DNA of 64,000 nt. It comes from Osedax frankpressi. Lineage: Eukaryota > Annelida > Polychaeta > Sabellida > Siboglinidae. Position 1 is the first letter of the stretch. Every line of letters begins with the position of its first letter. Under the pieces are notes generated by a model. It saw only the letters and a program-made list of their open reading frames with translations, was not told where the DNA came from and did no database searches. A program made the position numbers and the translations under genes. This document shows positions 41,701-56,700 of the stretch, piece by piece. Location: NCBI GenBank assembly GCA_964035775.1, contig OZ038314.1:30430803-30494802 (forward strand), read 5' to 3'.

Positions 41701-44700
41701 TCTATTTCAGACTTCCTAAATCATCTACCATTTATACATTAATTTACTTCTTTTTCTTTACTTAAGAATTAACCCGTAGTTAACCTCCCTTCCAATTCCT
41801 CTTCCATTCCTTTATGAATAACCTTTCCCATTCCCCATTCCACTTAATTCCCTTTCCAAAGTCTCAGACTACACAATACGTATCTCTTCTTTACTTACTA
41901 ACTCCTATTCTCCCTCACCAATATATCCTGAATACCTCTTCCCCTCCTTAACCCTTACCTTACTCTGCCAGCTAATAACCTGGCTATACCTCTCTCCTTA
42001 ACCCTTACCTTACTCTGCCAGCTGATAACCTAGCTATACCTCTCTCCTTAACCCTTACCTTACTCTGTCAGCTAATAACCTAGCTATACCTCTCTCCTTA
42101 ACCCTTACCTTATTCTGCCAGCTAATAACCTAGCTATACCTTAATACCTCTCTCCTTAACCCTTACCTTACTCTGCCAGCTAATAACCTGGCTATACCTT
42201 AATACCTCTCTCATTAACCCTTATCTTACTCTGCCAGCTAATAACCTAGCTATACCTTAATACCTCCCTCCTTAACCCTTACCTTACTCTGCCAGCTGAT
42301 AACCTGGCTATACCTCTCTCCTTAACCCTTACCTTACTCTGCCAGCTGATAACCTAGCTATACCTTAATACCTCTATCCTTAACCCTTACCTTACTCAGC
42401 CAGCTAATAACCTAGCTATACCTTAATACCTCCCTCCTTAACCCTTACCTTACTCTGCCAGCTGATAACCTAGCTATACCTCTCTCCTTAACCCTTACCT
42501 TACTCTGCCAGCTAATAACCTAGCTATACCTCTCTCCTTAACCCTTAGCTTACTCTGCCAGTTAATAACCTAGCTATACCTTAATACCTCTCTCCTTAAC
42601 CCTTACCTTACTCTGCCAGCTAATAACCTAGCTATACCTCTCTCCTTAACCCTTACCTTACTCTGCCAGTTAATAACCTAGCTATACCTTAATACCTCTC
42701 TCCTTAACCCTTACCTTACTCTGCCAGCTGATAACCTAGCTATACCTCTCTCCTTAACCCTTACCTTACTCTGCCAGTTAATAACCTAGCTATACCTTAA
42801 TACCTCTCTCCTTAACCCTTACCTTACTCTGCCAGCTAATAACCTAGCTATACCTTAATACCTCCCTCCTTAACCCTTACCTTACTCTGCCAGCTAATAA
42901 CCTAGCTATACCTTAATACCTCTCTCGTTAACCCTTACCTTACTCTGCCAGCTAATAACCTGGCTATACTTCTCTCCTTAACCCTTACCTTACTCTGCCA
43001 GCTAATAACCTAGCTATACCTCTCTCCTTAACCCTTACCTTACTCTGCCAGCTAATAACCTAGCTATACTTCTCTCCTTAACCCTTACCTTACTCTGCCA
43101 GCTAATAACCTAGCTATACCTTAATACCTCTCTCGTTAACCCTTACCTTACTCTGCCAGCTAATAACCTGGCTATACCTTAATACCTCTCTCATTAACCC
43201 TTACCTTACTCTGCCAACTGATAACCTGGCTATATCTCTCTCCTTAACCCTTACCTTACTCTGCCAGCTAATAACCTGGCTATACTTCTCTCCTTAACCC
43301 TTACCTTACTCTGCCAGCTAATAACCTAGCTGTGCCTGAAGACCTCTCTCCTTCAACTGAGGATGCTACATTATCTGTCAGCGTTCCTAATCTAAACGAA
43401 GCGATGAGCGTTAGTATTCTAATTGAATATGTACAGTGTACAAGAGATGTACAGTGTACAAGAGTTGTACAGTGTACAAGAGTTTTACAGCGTACAAGAG
43501 TTGTACAGTGTACAAGAGATGTACAGCGTACAAGAGATGTACAGTGTACAAGAGTTGTACAGTGTACAAGAGTTGTACAGTGTACAAGAGTTGTACAGCG
43601 TACAAGAGTTGTACAGTGTACAAGAGATGTACAGTGTACAAGAGATGTACAGTGTACAAGAGATGTACAGTGTACAAGAGATGTACAGTGTACAAGAGAT
43701 GTACAGTGTACAAGAGATGTACAGTGTACAAGAGATGTACAGTGTACAAGAGATGTACAGTGTACAAGAGATGTACAGTGTACAAGAGATGTACATTGTA
43801 CAAGAGTTGTACAGCGTACAAGAGTTGTACAGCGTATAAGAGTTGTACAGTGTATAAGAGTTGTACAGTGTACAATAGTTGTACAGTGTACAATAGTTGT
43901 ACAGTGTACAAGAGATGTACAGTGTACAAGAGATGTACAGTGTACAAGAGATGTACAGTGTACAAGAGATGTACAGTGTACAAGAGATGTACAGTGTACA
44001 AGAGATGTACAGTGTACAAGAGGTGTACAGTGTACTAAATCATCATTCTAAAGTATTTGATACCGTGAATGTAAATAGCCTTCAAATGAGTTGCAGTTAT
44101 AAATTGATTGTAAACTTATTGTTTTGCTCTCGAAAGGAAATAATGATTTATTCACCAATACAACGCAGACGCAGCTCTTGCAGTCTTTCGCTCGATTGGC
44201 TCGAGGCCACGGAGACTCTACTAGCACCAGCTCCTCTGCCGGCGACACCAGTCCTAGCACCACCACTACCACCACCACCAGCGGCTCCACTAGAGCCCCC
44301 AGCACTAGTAATGACTTCGCGGGCGGCGAAGATACTGTTTCACGTCCTAACTTATATGCTCGTGTAGCCAATTCTCAAGGTCTCCTTCGTCTCGCCCTCT
44401 CCAATGATTCAAGTTGGTCTAATGACTTCATTACTTCAAAGAATGCTTGTTTTTGTTTATTTTTATAAATTGGATAACATTTCTTTAAAATTTAATCAAC
44501 AGAAAATCTACCTCAAGAATAAAAATTAGATAATATTTATTTTATTTTTGGATGTAAAAATTTAAAATTCTAGTATTTATTGACCTTCGCAACCCGGATA
44601 CTATTTGCTAACATGTTTCCCAGATAACTTTGCAAGCAATATTCTAAGTGCTAGCTTTCCCAGTTTAAATGATTCGGAGAATAATACGGAATCTGGTTTG

Positions 44701-47700
44701 TAAATAATAATTTGTACTATTTCTATTTACCATTTAGACTTTAAACTAATTCAATAGAAATATTGATATTTATCGTAATGCTATCAAATATTTAATTAAT
44801 ATGATGTTGAATTCGTGTATAGAATTAAAACTGTATATTTGATGAACACTATCTATCACTCAGGCCTCAGTTCCTTGATGTCTGCAGCCACAATGCAAGA
44901 CATTACCAGCCTCTCGGAGGTACTCAGTCGTTCGCTGAACACAAACATCGATTCCGTCTGTATCCGATTGTTTTAGCTTAACGATTTACTATGACCTCGA
45001 CCTTTCAACTCTTGATTATCCCTTCATCGGATTGCAGGATATGTTGTTGGCTTGTCGGGATTCGCAGTTCTTGTCGGATTTTGGAATGTCTAACCACAAT
45101 AACGATGAAGACGATGACGAGGATGAAGAGGGGGATGAGGATAATGTGGACGACGACGACGATGAGGAGGACGAGGAGGAAGACGAGGAGGAGGAAGATG
45201 GAGTTTCCGTTGAGATCTATGACGAAGATGTCGTGGAGTTGGGAACAGAGAATGTCGAAGACAGTGAGGAGGATGAGGTCAGTAAGGAACAAATTCTCTA
45301 ATTGTAGTTGAAGTAAATTCAGTATCAGTGGAATTTTCATAGTTCAAATGTAGGTGTCTTATATTAAGAATTGATTCGTGATATTATTGGTTACAGAAAT
45401 CGATAAATTATCATTTTATCGATCTTCGTAATGTTTTACTGAATTGCTTACTTCAGGTTCCAAATCACCAGTCGTGCGAATTACCGGATTACGATGACAA
45501 TGTGAAACTCTCTCTCAAGGAAGCTCTGGTTATTAATTTGTTAAACAGGTTCCGCTAACACGGTAGTCATCTAACTTTGCGATTTCTTTCAGGACTTTAA
45601 TGCGGATATGATGTCTAGAGAATCAATATCATCTCATGGATCAAAATGCTAGTTATCTTAATTAAATCTTAAATCAATATATTTAATACTAATCTAGATA
45701 TCAAATAACTCAAATGTTTAATAATAGAAATATTTTAATTTCAATTCTTTCCTAATTTATTATAAAAGTTCATTGTTATCAGGTATCAGAAAATGGGACG
45801 AAGACATCATTCTAAAGAAAAACTTTCAAGCTTTAATTCCAGCTTTTGACCCTAGACCTGGCCACGCCAATATTAAACAGGTAAGTTATTGTTTAAATTA
45901 TTATATTATAAATTAGTCTCCCTCGCATCAAGTGCAACTCCTTCTCCATAACGCTACCCCACTTGACAAACTCCATCTAACCTCTCGACCTCTCTCCTAC
46001 TTATACAATTAATCCTCCCACTTATATGCTCTACCTCCTTCTTACACACTCCCACCTTCAATACTTCTCACGCTATCCTCCCTATCATTTCCGTTCATCT
46101 TAAACCCTTCATATATCTTTACTTCCCTATCATCCTCTCACTTTACACCTATCCTACTTATCTAATATTTCTATTATATCCATGTTCCTCCTCTCCAAAT
46201 CCTCTCTCATATCCTATCTATCCCACTCTCACTTTCGCTCTCTCCTCACAGATCCAAGACTTGTCGGTACCACCGCCAGGTGCGGAGTCCGAGGCTGAAG
46301 AGGATGCTAACTACAAAGCTAATATTAAGGAACATGAACTCTGTATGGTGCTCTCTATTTCTGGAACGGTAGTAATGCAGTTTTGTCTATATGTTTATAA
46401 TGAAATTGACTATTATATAATGATCTATACTAATATATAGTAATCTTATCTATTCTATAGTAATCTTGAATATGCTATAATGATATTATCTTATTATAAT
46501 AGTTAATTTTTTGTAATCTTAACTTTTTGTTACTAAATTATGAAATAATTTTAAATAATCTGTAATGATCTTTCAAGGGGATCTCACATGTTGAATATCA
46601 CAATGTAAAAAGATAGGAAAACAGTGTTCACAAAAAAAGCTTCAGTGTATTTATTACTCAACAAATTTACAAAAAATAAATGGCATTATAATTAGAATAA
46701 ATAACTAATTAAAATGTATCGATTACAATTTTTAAAAATAATTTATTTTATATCTATGGGAAAATACTGAATTTTTTTTTTAGTTATTTTTTAAAAATAA
46801 ATAAAAATATTTGAACCGTTACATTTTATTCTAATAAAAGTAATTAATCTTCTGTGAAAATTTCATGAAGATTGAATGAATAATAAATGTGCTGAAGCTT
46901 TTGTAGACAAAATTTAGTTTCTGAGAAATCAACATCTAAAAAATATTTTATTTTTTATTTTAATCTATGATATAATTATTATATATTGATATGATTAATA
47001 TAGATATTATAATCTATATTGTTTTATTATTTTTATAAAGTTGTGAGAAATTTATAAATTTATTAATATAGATAATACGGTATTACACAAATCTAAAAAC
47101 CAGCATTAAAGCATTTAACATTTTAGCTTTTTTCTTTTCCTATTCTCGTGTTCTCTCTATATCCATTATACTTTTATTATAAATTATTTTTTTTATCTCT
47201 TTTCTTAACAATCTTTCTTCAACCTTACAAAATGAATTAATCTATTTCTCCCGTATTAAATCTCATAATAGCCATACATGCTGTAGAATTAATTGTATTG
47301 AAATTTATAAATTTGTTCTTGGGATATATTAACCAGATCCCGGAGTGTTTTATTCACATTCTGTGTCTGACCAAGTAAATATCTTTTTAATAATGTATCT
47401 TCAGTTAGACGACAATACATTTATTTAACTTTTGGCGCCAAAACTTCTTGTATCCTTGTTCCTGTATGTTTATTATGCATTGGTATTTTCTTCTTATCCC
47501 GCTCAGACTGTAGATAGAAACAACATTGTCGATTACAGAAGTGGTGTTGAGGTTCATCATCTGTAGAAATAGAATGGTAAAGTACATCCCAAATAGCCTC
47601 CTTCATGCCTTTCAAATTACTTTGATTTATATCATCATCTATAAAAACGGTAATTATTATGTATAGAATTTAGAAGATGTAGGAATATCCATAAATTTAT

Positions 47701-50700
47701 AATATTCATTTATAAATTTATGTACAAAAGGAAAGTGTTATAATATTTTTAATATTAATTAATGTAAATAAAGTATTTATTTTACACTCTATTTATTTAC
47801 ACACCGCATTTCTAATAAGTTGTCAATCTGCTGATTCATTTTCAATCCTCCCCAACCTCCAGAATGCAACTTTTTTAAAGCGGTTCCTATATCTTATTTA
47901 CATTATTTAGGCATTCTTCCATCTATGTTGTATTTTTTTTATTGATCATGGATATTATATTAATATAAAGAATGATGTAAATCATTAGACATAGTTTTAA
48001 TCATTAATATTTAGTAATAATCTAGTAATTTACCAACGGAAACTTCTAAGGGGGATTTCAGACATTTTTTACACAGTAATCTTCATAGCATTATACCTAG
48101 TTTTGGCTGATAAAGTATTCTTTTTGTTATGCCATATGATAATATATTAAATGTTAAGAATGCAATAAATGAATAAGTAAAATGAATTATGAAGTATGAC
48201 ATTATGAAAGTTGAACCCAGAGAATGCGTTCAATAACCCAGAATTCACAGCATTACATCCGATGACCAACGATATATCAGTAAACTATAAACATAACATA
48301 TGTCATTATTTATATTCTGAATCATTTTATATTCTTCTTTAATTTAAAAAATCTGTTGTTAAATTGATATTTTATAAGTTATGTATTAATACAAAACATA
48401 ACTACTATCTTTTGAGATTTAAAAAATATTATTTCTTTGCTGACCCCATTTTTTTCTGCATTAGCAACATTTATAAATTCGCTATTAGCTTATTTATAAA
48501 ATTAAAATTAGAAATTTGATCATAATACAAATAAATAATTATATAATCAATTTATGAAATAAAAACTTTTTTAATTTTTTTTTATATTTATAATATATTC
48601 ATAATATTCATAATATATTTATAATTTATAATATATTCCAACACAGCGGATCCTCTTAACTAATTCTTTTTTGTAGCCATTATGTAATGATCTTAACTAT
48701 TATGTTGTGATCTTAACTTTTATATATTGATCTTAGTTCTTCTAAATAATAAATAAAATGTTTGATCTCAATAATTCTATTTTCATTTTATTTTACATCA
48801 TTTTCACAATCCAATATTCCCTTTAATCTCATTCCCCATGATATCCACTTTCCCTGCTCACCTCCTCATCACACACATATCCCAATCCCACAGCCTTACG
48901 AAGTAGTGATGTCAAACCACGAAAACACTTTCTTTTTTTACTTGCAACAATTGTATGAGAGTAAATACGGAAAGAGTATTTCAAACAAGTCTTCTGAACC
49001 GAAGAAATCAATTTTTGATTTGAAATACACGTAAGTACAATACTACTCAAGTACAATACTACTCTAGTACAATACTACTCTAGTACAATACTACTCAAGT
49101 ACAATACTACTCTAGTACAATACTACTCTAGTACAATACTACTCACGTACAAGGTGTATGTAGTAATTTAGTGACAATTTAATGTTAAAGTTGGTTTTAT
49201 CCACCATTAGTTATCACAATCCAGAAGATATCATTATTATTTATACTTTACCTTATCTTAATTTGTCTTACTTTAATTGTTCTACCTTACTTTATCTTAT
49301 CTTACTTTATATTTTCTTATCTTAAATAAATTACTCTCTTTTACTTTATCTTACTTTCACTTTACCTCATATATCCTAATCTAACCTTATCTTAAAATAT
49401 CTTGATTCATTTCCAGAGTTTGCTATCGTCTTGTGAAAATATCTGGCCAGTCGGTAAAAAGAAATCTAGTTTGTAAAAATATTACCTCTAATTTATTATT
49501 ATCACTTCACTCGTTACCTCCTTCATCCCTTATATCATTATATCCTCAATGTACCCCCACACCATTATTCTACCTGTACGTCATTAAACTGCTCATTAGT
49601 CCTTCTTAGTGAGTACTTTCACAACTTCATTTAATTCTCTCCTTAATTCCCTCGCTATCCTCTCTTCCAACTCACACTATCATCCTCTCTTCCAACCCTC
49701 ACTATCATCCTCTCTTCCAACCCTCAATATCTTCCTCTTCCAACTATTATCACCTCATCTACTCCCACTCTCTTTCTTTCCCTTCCTATTCCCTCTCTCA
49801 ACATCTCCCGCCATTATCTCAGCACTTCTCAGTGAGCACCTCTTCCTCGACTGCCATGGACCTTTTGTGTTACGATTCCAATAAATCCGTTGTCCAATTG
49901 ACCGGAGATCCACACCTCGACTTAGTGTTGCGACTCCTTCAGCTTCTCTATGCTATTTCTAGAGACGAACCAATCGACAGCAATCTTTTTAGTTAGTGTT
50001 TCATTTAGTCGAAGTTATCCAGATATTTAGTCAGGATCCTACACCTCCTACCTACACCCCCTACATACAACCCCTACCTACAACTCCTACCTACAACCCC
50101 TACCTACAACCCCTACCTACAACCCCTACCTACACCTCCTACCTACAACCCCTACCTACACCTCCTACCTACAACCCCTACCTACAACCCCTACCTACAC
50201 CTCCTACCTACAACCCCTACCTACAACCCCTACCTACAACCCCTACCTACAACCCCTACCTACAACCCCTACCTACACCTCCTACCTACAACCCCTACCT
50301 ACAACCCCTACCCACATCCCCTACTGATTAGTCCTTCAGCTACTATTCCTATCTTACAATAAACATCTCCTTCTACTTTTATCTACAGATTCGCAAGAAA
50401 TTCGTCTTTATATTCCAGTCGAAGAATTTTACAGTAAATCCTTGACAAATAAAATGATTCTTCAAATGCAGGTTTTTATTTACTTAACATTTTATTTTTA
50501 ACCCTACTTTACAACCCTACTCTATATATAACTCTACTCTAAAACTACTTTTATCTCCCATATGCCATTACTAATATCTCTATGCTACATAACCTAAATT
50601 AATCCATTATAACCAAACCTAAAAACACTATTCTCACCAGTGTACAACCAGCAACCCCATAACCTCACTACCCCATACTAAAAAATCATTTATTAGTATA

Positions 50701-53700
50701 GTATAACCTATAATCTATAATCATACTAATGTGGTGTAGTTATAATATTAGTACCTGATAGACTTCATAATTCTACTCCATGACACTTTAATGTGAAAAC
50801 TCATCCATATGTACAATAAACCCTATACTTAAGCCTATAAACCCTATAAATCTCACCCTAATGGTCTCTATTTTACTCTCCCTTTGAACAAGTATATACA
50901 TAACTCTTACTGAACTCTAACTCCACTCCTAGAAATACTAAATTTTATAACTCCACCCCTAGGACCACTAAACTCTAATTCTACCCTAGGACAACTAAGT
51001 TCCATAACTCCACACCTAGGACCCGCTGATGCTGGTCAGCAAGTCTTTTCCATCGTGGTGTTTAAATCTGATGACCTGGACTCCGATGTTGTTTCCTTTT
51101 GAGACTAGACATAGGATCTTCACTAGCTCTGCCTTTGGCTCAACGAGGTACTTTAACCCTACCAATAACAGTGGGGTAGAAACATCCGCTATAAACCAGT
51201 AAACCCAATTCACTTTAAATTAATTAAGTTCTCTATTTCTCATTAAAATTTAAAAGAAATTATTTTTATGTGAAAACTGACTTCAGGTCGTTGCTATGGT
51301 TACAAGGTAAAAGAGAAACTAGGAACGAGACAAGAAGAGGTCCTGCCATGGTTAGTACCCCACTAGATCCATATTGACTGGGGCTAACTCACTCTTTACT
51401 ACTGACCTCTAGGTTCCCAGGGATTCCCGAACAGTTGATTATCGTCTGGGAAGATTGAAACACGATAGAGTTACCGTACCTCGTGACTCATCAACTCTTC
51501 TAAACTGGGCACGTCAAGTTCTTCATGTCCATGCCTCCAGGAAATCAATTCTAGAGGTTAAATTATCTACTTCCCTCCCTCCCTCACTCCAGTTTCTCTC
51601 TCTCTCTCTCTCTCCCTCCCTCTTATATAACATCTTGCACTATATTCTCTCAGATTGAGTTCCTGGATGAAGAAGGAACTGGACTTGGGCCCACTTTAGA
51701 GTTCTATTCTCTCGTTGCTGCCAACCTCCAAAGAAAGTCTTTGGGTCTTTGGCTATGCGATGACAATCATCCGGATGACTTATCAAGACAGGTTTTTATA
51801 TCTAAATAATGTTCATCTTCTTCCATCTTCTTCCATTGAATTAGTTACATCTCTATCTGCTAAATTTAATTGTCGTTAAAATTAATTTCTTCTTTTTATA
51901 TTCTATACATTTATAATCTATTAATTATCAGTATATTAATATAGATTACAAAATTAATATAGATTAATTAATTAATATATATTAATTAATTAATATAGAT
52001 TGATAAATTAATATAGATTAAATAAATTAATATAGATTAAATAAATTAATATAGATAAATAAATTAATATAAGTTTAATAATTAATATAGGTTTAATATA
52101 TGTGTGACTAAATAATAATATTTGATCAAAATACATTTAATTCTATAGCATTAATGGTCAAATAAATTCATTATATAAATGAATAGTAGATTTTATTTTG
52201 CCTAAACTCAATTATATATTACCAATCTAAATAAAATTGAATTACTTATTACCAGTAAATTACCAGTGAACTTAACGGTAATTTACATTTTTTTATTAAA
52301 TAATAAAAGTGAAAATATATTTTATTGTAATTAAAAATATATTATATTCATTACATATGTATTATATATTAATATATTATATATCTATTTTTTAATTATA
52401 TAAGATTGTATAATAGTTACATTATCGGTTTGGGTACTTATTACTTATAATAATGAGATACAGATATACTTACGTATAATAAATATAACTTTCTATTACA
52501 AATGCATTCACTAGGTTGACATTGGTGACGGGGTGAAGCCAGTAGGGTTCTACGTGCAGAGGAGTTGTGGATTATTCCCCGCCCCCATGCCCCAAGATTC
52601 TGCCAACACAGATCGCGTGGTCAAGTATTATCGCTTCATGGGAGCATTGTTTGCGAAGTGTATACAGGTTAGTCTTTATTGTCTTTCATTATCTCTCCAA
52701 CACTCTAACTTCCACACCGTCCTTCTCTATCTACTAATCTTCCTCCCACATTATCCACAATGTTACTATTGTTACTATTGTTCGTTGCCCTTCTCCACAG
52801 GACTCTCGACTGATAGATATTCCATTGTCGACTCCATTCCTAAAAATGATCTGCATGGGAGATAGTGCAATCGACGCGATTGGTCGGTTTTTATTACACC
52901 TTATCACCTGTTCCCCTTCTAAACCCCATTAACTATCTCCAATTGAACTATTGATCTCTACTGACTTATTGTCTTTTAATAAACTATTTTTAATAACCTC
53001 GTAATCAGCTTTTGACCTATTTTCAGCTGCCATCGCTCTCTCGGATAACAATATAAATAATCGCGAATATAGACAAATTTTTAGAAATTTAACTTGTGCA
53101 GATGGTGAAGGTTTGTTTTAGCATCTTCTCTTAGCTCTGTGTCATCGCTTAGCTATGTGTCATCTGGGTATTGCATCATCGCTTAACTATTGAATTATCT
53201 TTAGCTATTGCATCAATTCTTAAATGTCTCCATTCCTTATATTACTTTATTACTTTTATCTCTCCCTCTTCACACTCTCACACTCTTCGTGTTCGCATTC
53301 ACACACACTCTTCATCTTCACACACTCTCACCCCTCTTCCTCTCATTCCCCACCCATTTCCCTATCATACTTTTATTCCACTTTTCATATATCCCATCGC
53401 CCTTTCATAATAGGTGACTACTGCGAAGAGGAAGACACGGTAACCATGGCAATGGTGTCTTCGATGACTTCTTCAACAATTTCAAATGGCACCGCCGAAC
53501 TGAAAGATGTTGGCGACAATCTCGATTATTTAGCTAATGAAATATTCTGTAATTCTTTTACTGTAATCGACATCTTAACACGCCACCGTAACCTCTACAC
53601 TACGTCTTCACTTACTGTCGCTATACCCACTTTCTATCGCGTGATCAGATGGTCTACGATGCTTCCCCTCCCAAGAGAATGGACCTTTGCAAGGAGATGT

Positions 53701-56700
53701 TGCATGCTAAATTCTCAATGGACTCCGATGCCTGCGAATTGAACTTGAAAGAAGATAGGAACGACTTACCCTGGTTACAAATTATACAAACCATAAAGTT
53801 CATCGTACAGATGAACAAAAGTGTAAATCTCGACTGTACCCATCGGTAGCTTATTGAGTGCTATTGACTTTTACAGGTACGCGGGTCTCTTGACTCACCA
53901 CGACTTTGAACTGGTTGACCCCCACAGGGCTAGGTTTATAAAGCACCTACGAACACTTTCTGCCGAGAAAAATGAAATTCTAGGTAGGTTTGCACCTAAA
54001 CTGTCCACTAACCCTTCACTTAATCCTTCTCCTTACTGTCTACTAGACTATACTAGTTTATCCACTAGACTCTCCACTAGACTCTCCACTAGACTCTCCA
54101 CTAGAGTCTCCACTAGACTCTCCACTAGAGTCTTCACTTGATTCTCCATTAGACTCTTCACTAGACTCTCTACTTGACTCTTCACTAGACTCTCCACTAT
54201 TCTCTCCACTTGACTCCACTAGACTCTCCACTAGACTCTCCACTTAACTCTCAAATAGACTCTCCACTTGACTCTCCACTTGACTCTCTACTAGAGTCGT
54301 CACTAGACTTTCCACTAGACTCTCCACTTGACTCTCCACTAGACTCTCCACTAGATTCTCCACTAGACTCTCTACTAGACTCTCAACTAGACTCTCCACT
54401 TAACTCTCTACTAGAGTCATCACTAGACTCTCCACTAGACTCTCCACTAGATTCTCCACTAGATTCTCCACTTGACTCTCCAATTGTCTCTCCACTAGAG
54501 TCATCACTAGACTCTCCACTAGACTCTCCACTAGATTCTCCACTAGATTCTCCACTTGACTCTCCACTAGACTCTCCACTAGATTCTCCACTAGACTCTC
54601 TACTAGACTCTCAACTAGACTCTCCACTTGACTCTCCACTAGATTCTCCACTTGACTCTCCACTTGACTCTCCACTATACTCTCCACTTGCCTCTCCACT
54701 TGACTCTCTACTAGAGTCATCACTAGACTCTCCACTAGACTCTTCATTAGACTGTCTACTTGACTCTTCACTAGACTCTCCACTATTCTCTCCACTTGAC
54801 TCTCCACTAGAGTCTTCACTTGACTTTCCACTAGATTCTCCACTATACTCTCTACTAGACTCTCAACTAGACTCTCAACTAGACTCTCCACTTGACTCTC
54901 CACTAGACTTTCCACTTGACTCTCCACTTGATTCTCCACTAGACTCTCCACTTGATTCGCCACTTGACTCGCCACTTGACTCTCCACTTGACTCTCCACT
55001 TGACTCTCCACTTGACTCTCCACTTGACTCTCCACTAGTCTCTCCACTAGACTATCCACTAGACTCTCCACTTGACTCTCCACTTGACTCTCCACTAGAT
55101 TCTCCACTTGACTCTCCACTTGACTCTCCACTTGATTCTCCACTTGACTCTCCACTTGACTCTCCACTAGACTCTCCACTTGACTCTCCACTTGACTCTC
55201 CACTAGACTCTCTACTAGACTCTCCACTAGACTCTCCAATATTCTTATTATATAATATTCTATACAAATTCGAAATTTTCCTAATTGTTATATAAAAATT
55301 TAATTTCCTGTAAGTTATACAATTTTAGAATATTTATTTTTAGAATCTAAAAACATTTCTCTGCGAATTACTATAAATGTAACAGATAGTATGGTGTTTA
55401 ACACAATGACCCCGACATAAAGGTGACTCGGAGCTCAGCAATGATGAAAAGAACACACGTTTGCAGAACATTACTTGGCCCAATTCTAGTGCTAAACTCT
55501 GCGACCTCAGTTTGACCTTTGAGTTCAATCCTAGCTCTGCAATTTATGGCTATTCATCTTTTAACCTCGTAAAAGATGGTCACAATGAGGTTAGAGAAAT
55601 GTCATGGATTATATAACTGTGTACAGGAAGTGAACTAATTTAACTTTATATTTTTGCATTTTATTTTATAACAGGAAGTTACCCTAGAAAACATTGAGGA
55701 GTACATTGAAGCAGTGACAGACTTCTGTCTTAATACAGGAATTCGTAGACAAATGGAGGCGTTTAAAGGTTATAATGTAGATGTAAGAGAATTACATATT
55801 GAATGAGTGTGTGTACAAGTGAGTTTGTGAGTGAGTGTGTGTACAAGTGAATGAGCAAAATATATGAATCAATTATAACTCAATCATAAACCCAAACTTA
55901 TGAATACTATGTACAATATTACAGTTGGTTTCTCAACTGTTTTCCCGATGGAACGTTTATTTCCTTTCAATCCCATTGAACTGCAAACAATTCTGAGTGG
56001 AGACCAAATGCCGCAGTGGACAAGGGAACAGCTGTTACTTCATACCGAACCTAAGCTCGGCTACACCAAAGAAAGGTTAGACGGCTAGCCATCTATCCCT
56101 CATCATCTTCTCTACCCACTCTCCCTTCGCTCTTTCCAATCCTCCCTTCGCTCTTTCTGACCTCGATTCTTTAGCCCAACACTCTTATTTTCCTTATCTT
56201 ATCATCTACTCGCTCTTACCAAGCATGCGTTCAAACCCCTTATCACTAAACCTACTAGGACCTGTAGTAAGGTAATTATTATTCCTAACCCTACTTTGAT
56301 GACCAACTTAATTCTAGTATAACATTACTTCCAGTCTCCTAAGCTCACAATGACCTAATGATCTCCTAACCACACTGACCTTACGCAGTCCTGGTTTCGT
56401 CCGCTTTGTAAATGTTTTGATGGAAATGAACGCAGATGAAAGACGTTCATTTCTTCAGTTCAGCACTGGTTGTCCTTCACTGCCCCCTGGTGGTTTTGTG
56501 AACCTTCACCCTCACCTCACCGTAGTTAGGAAGGTTTGTACTCATCCCAACACCACACCTACTCCCATATACCTCACAAATACACCACAATCGCTAATCT
56601 AGGTTCAACAAACTCCTAACCCCTAAATACTAATACTTCTACTCCTGATACCAAACCCCACTGACAATACGCACCTCCTATAAACTAACCATCTTCTGAT

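Noticed and set aside
46575-48063. Two similar GGGGAT words as transposon ends around the transposase fragment
   Set aside because: They are in the same orientation, not inverted, and share too few bases; no target duplication seen.
54210-55295. 361-codon SPLDSPLD frame and its antisense ESLVESQ frames
   Set aside because: 12-bp array read in frame. Reading on from exon 58 without splicing meets a stop before this frame, so it is not an alternative protein end.
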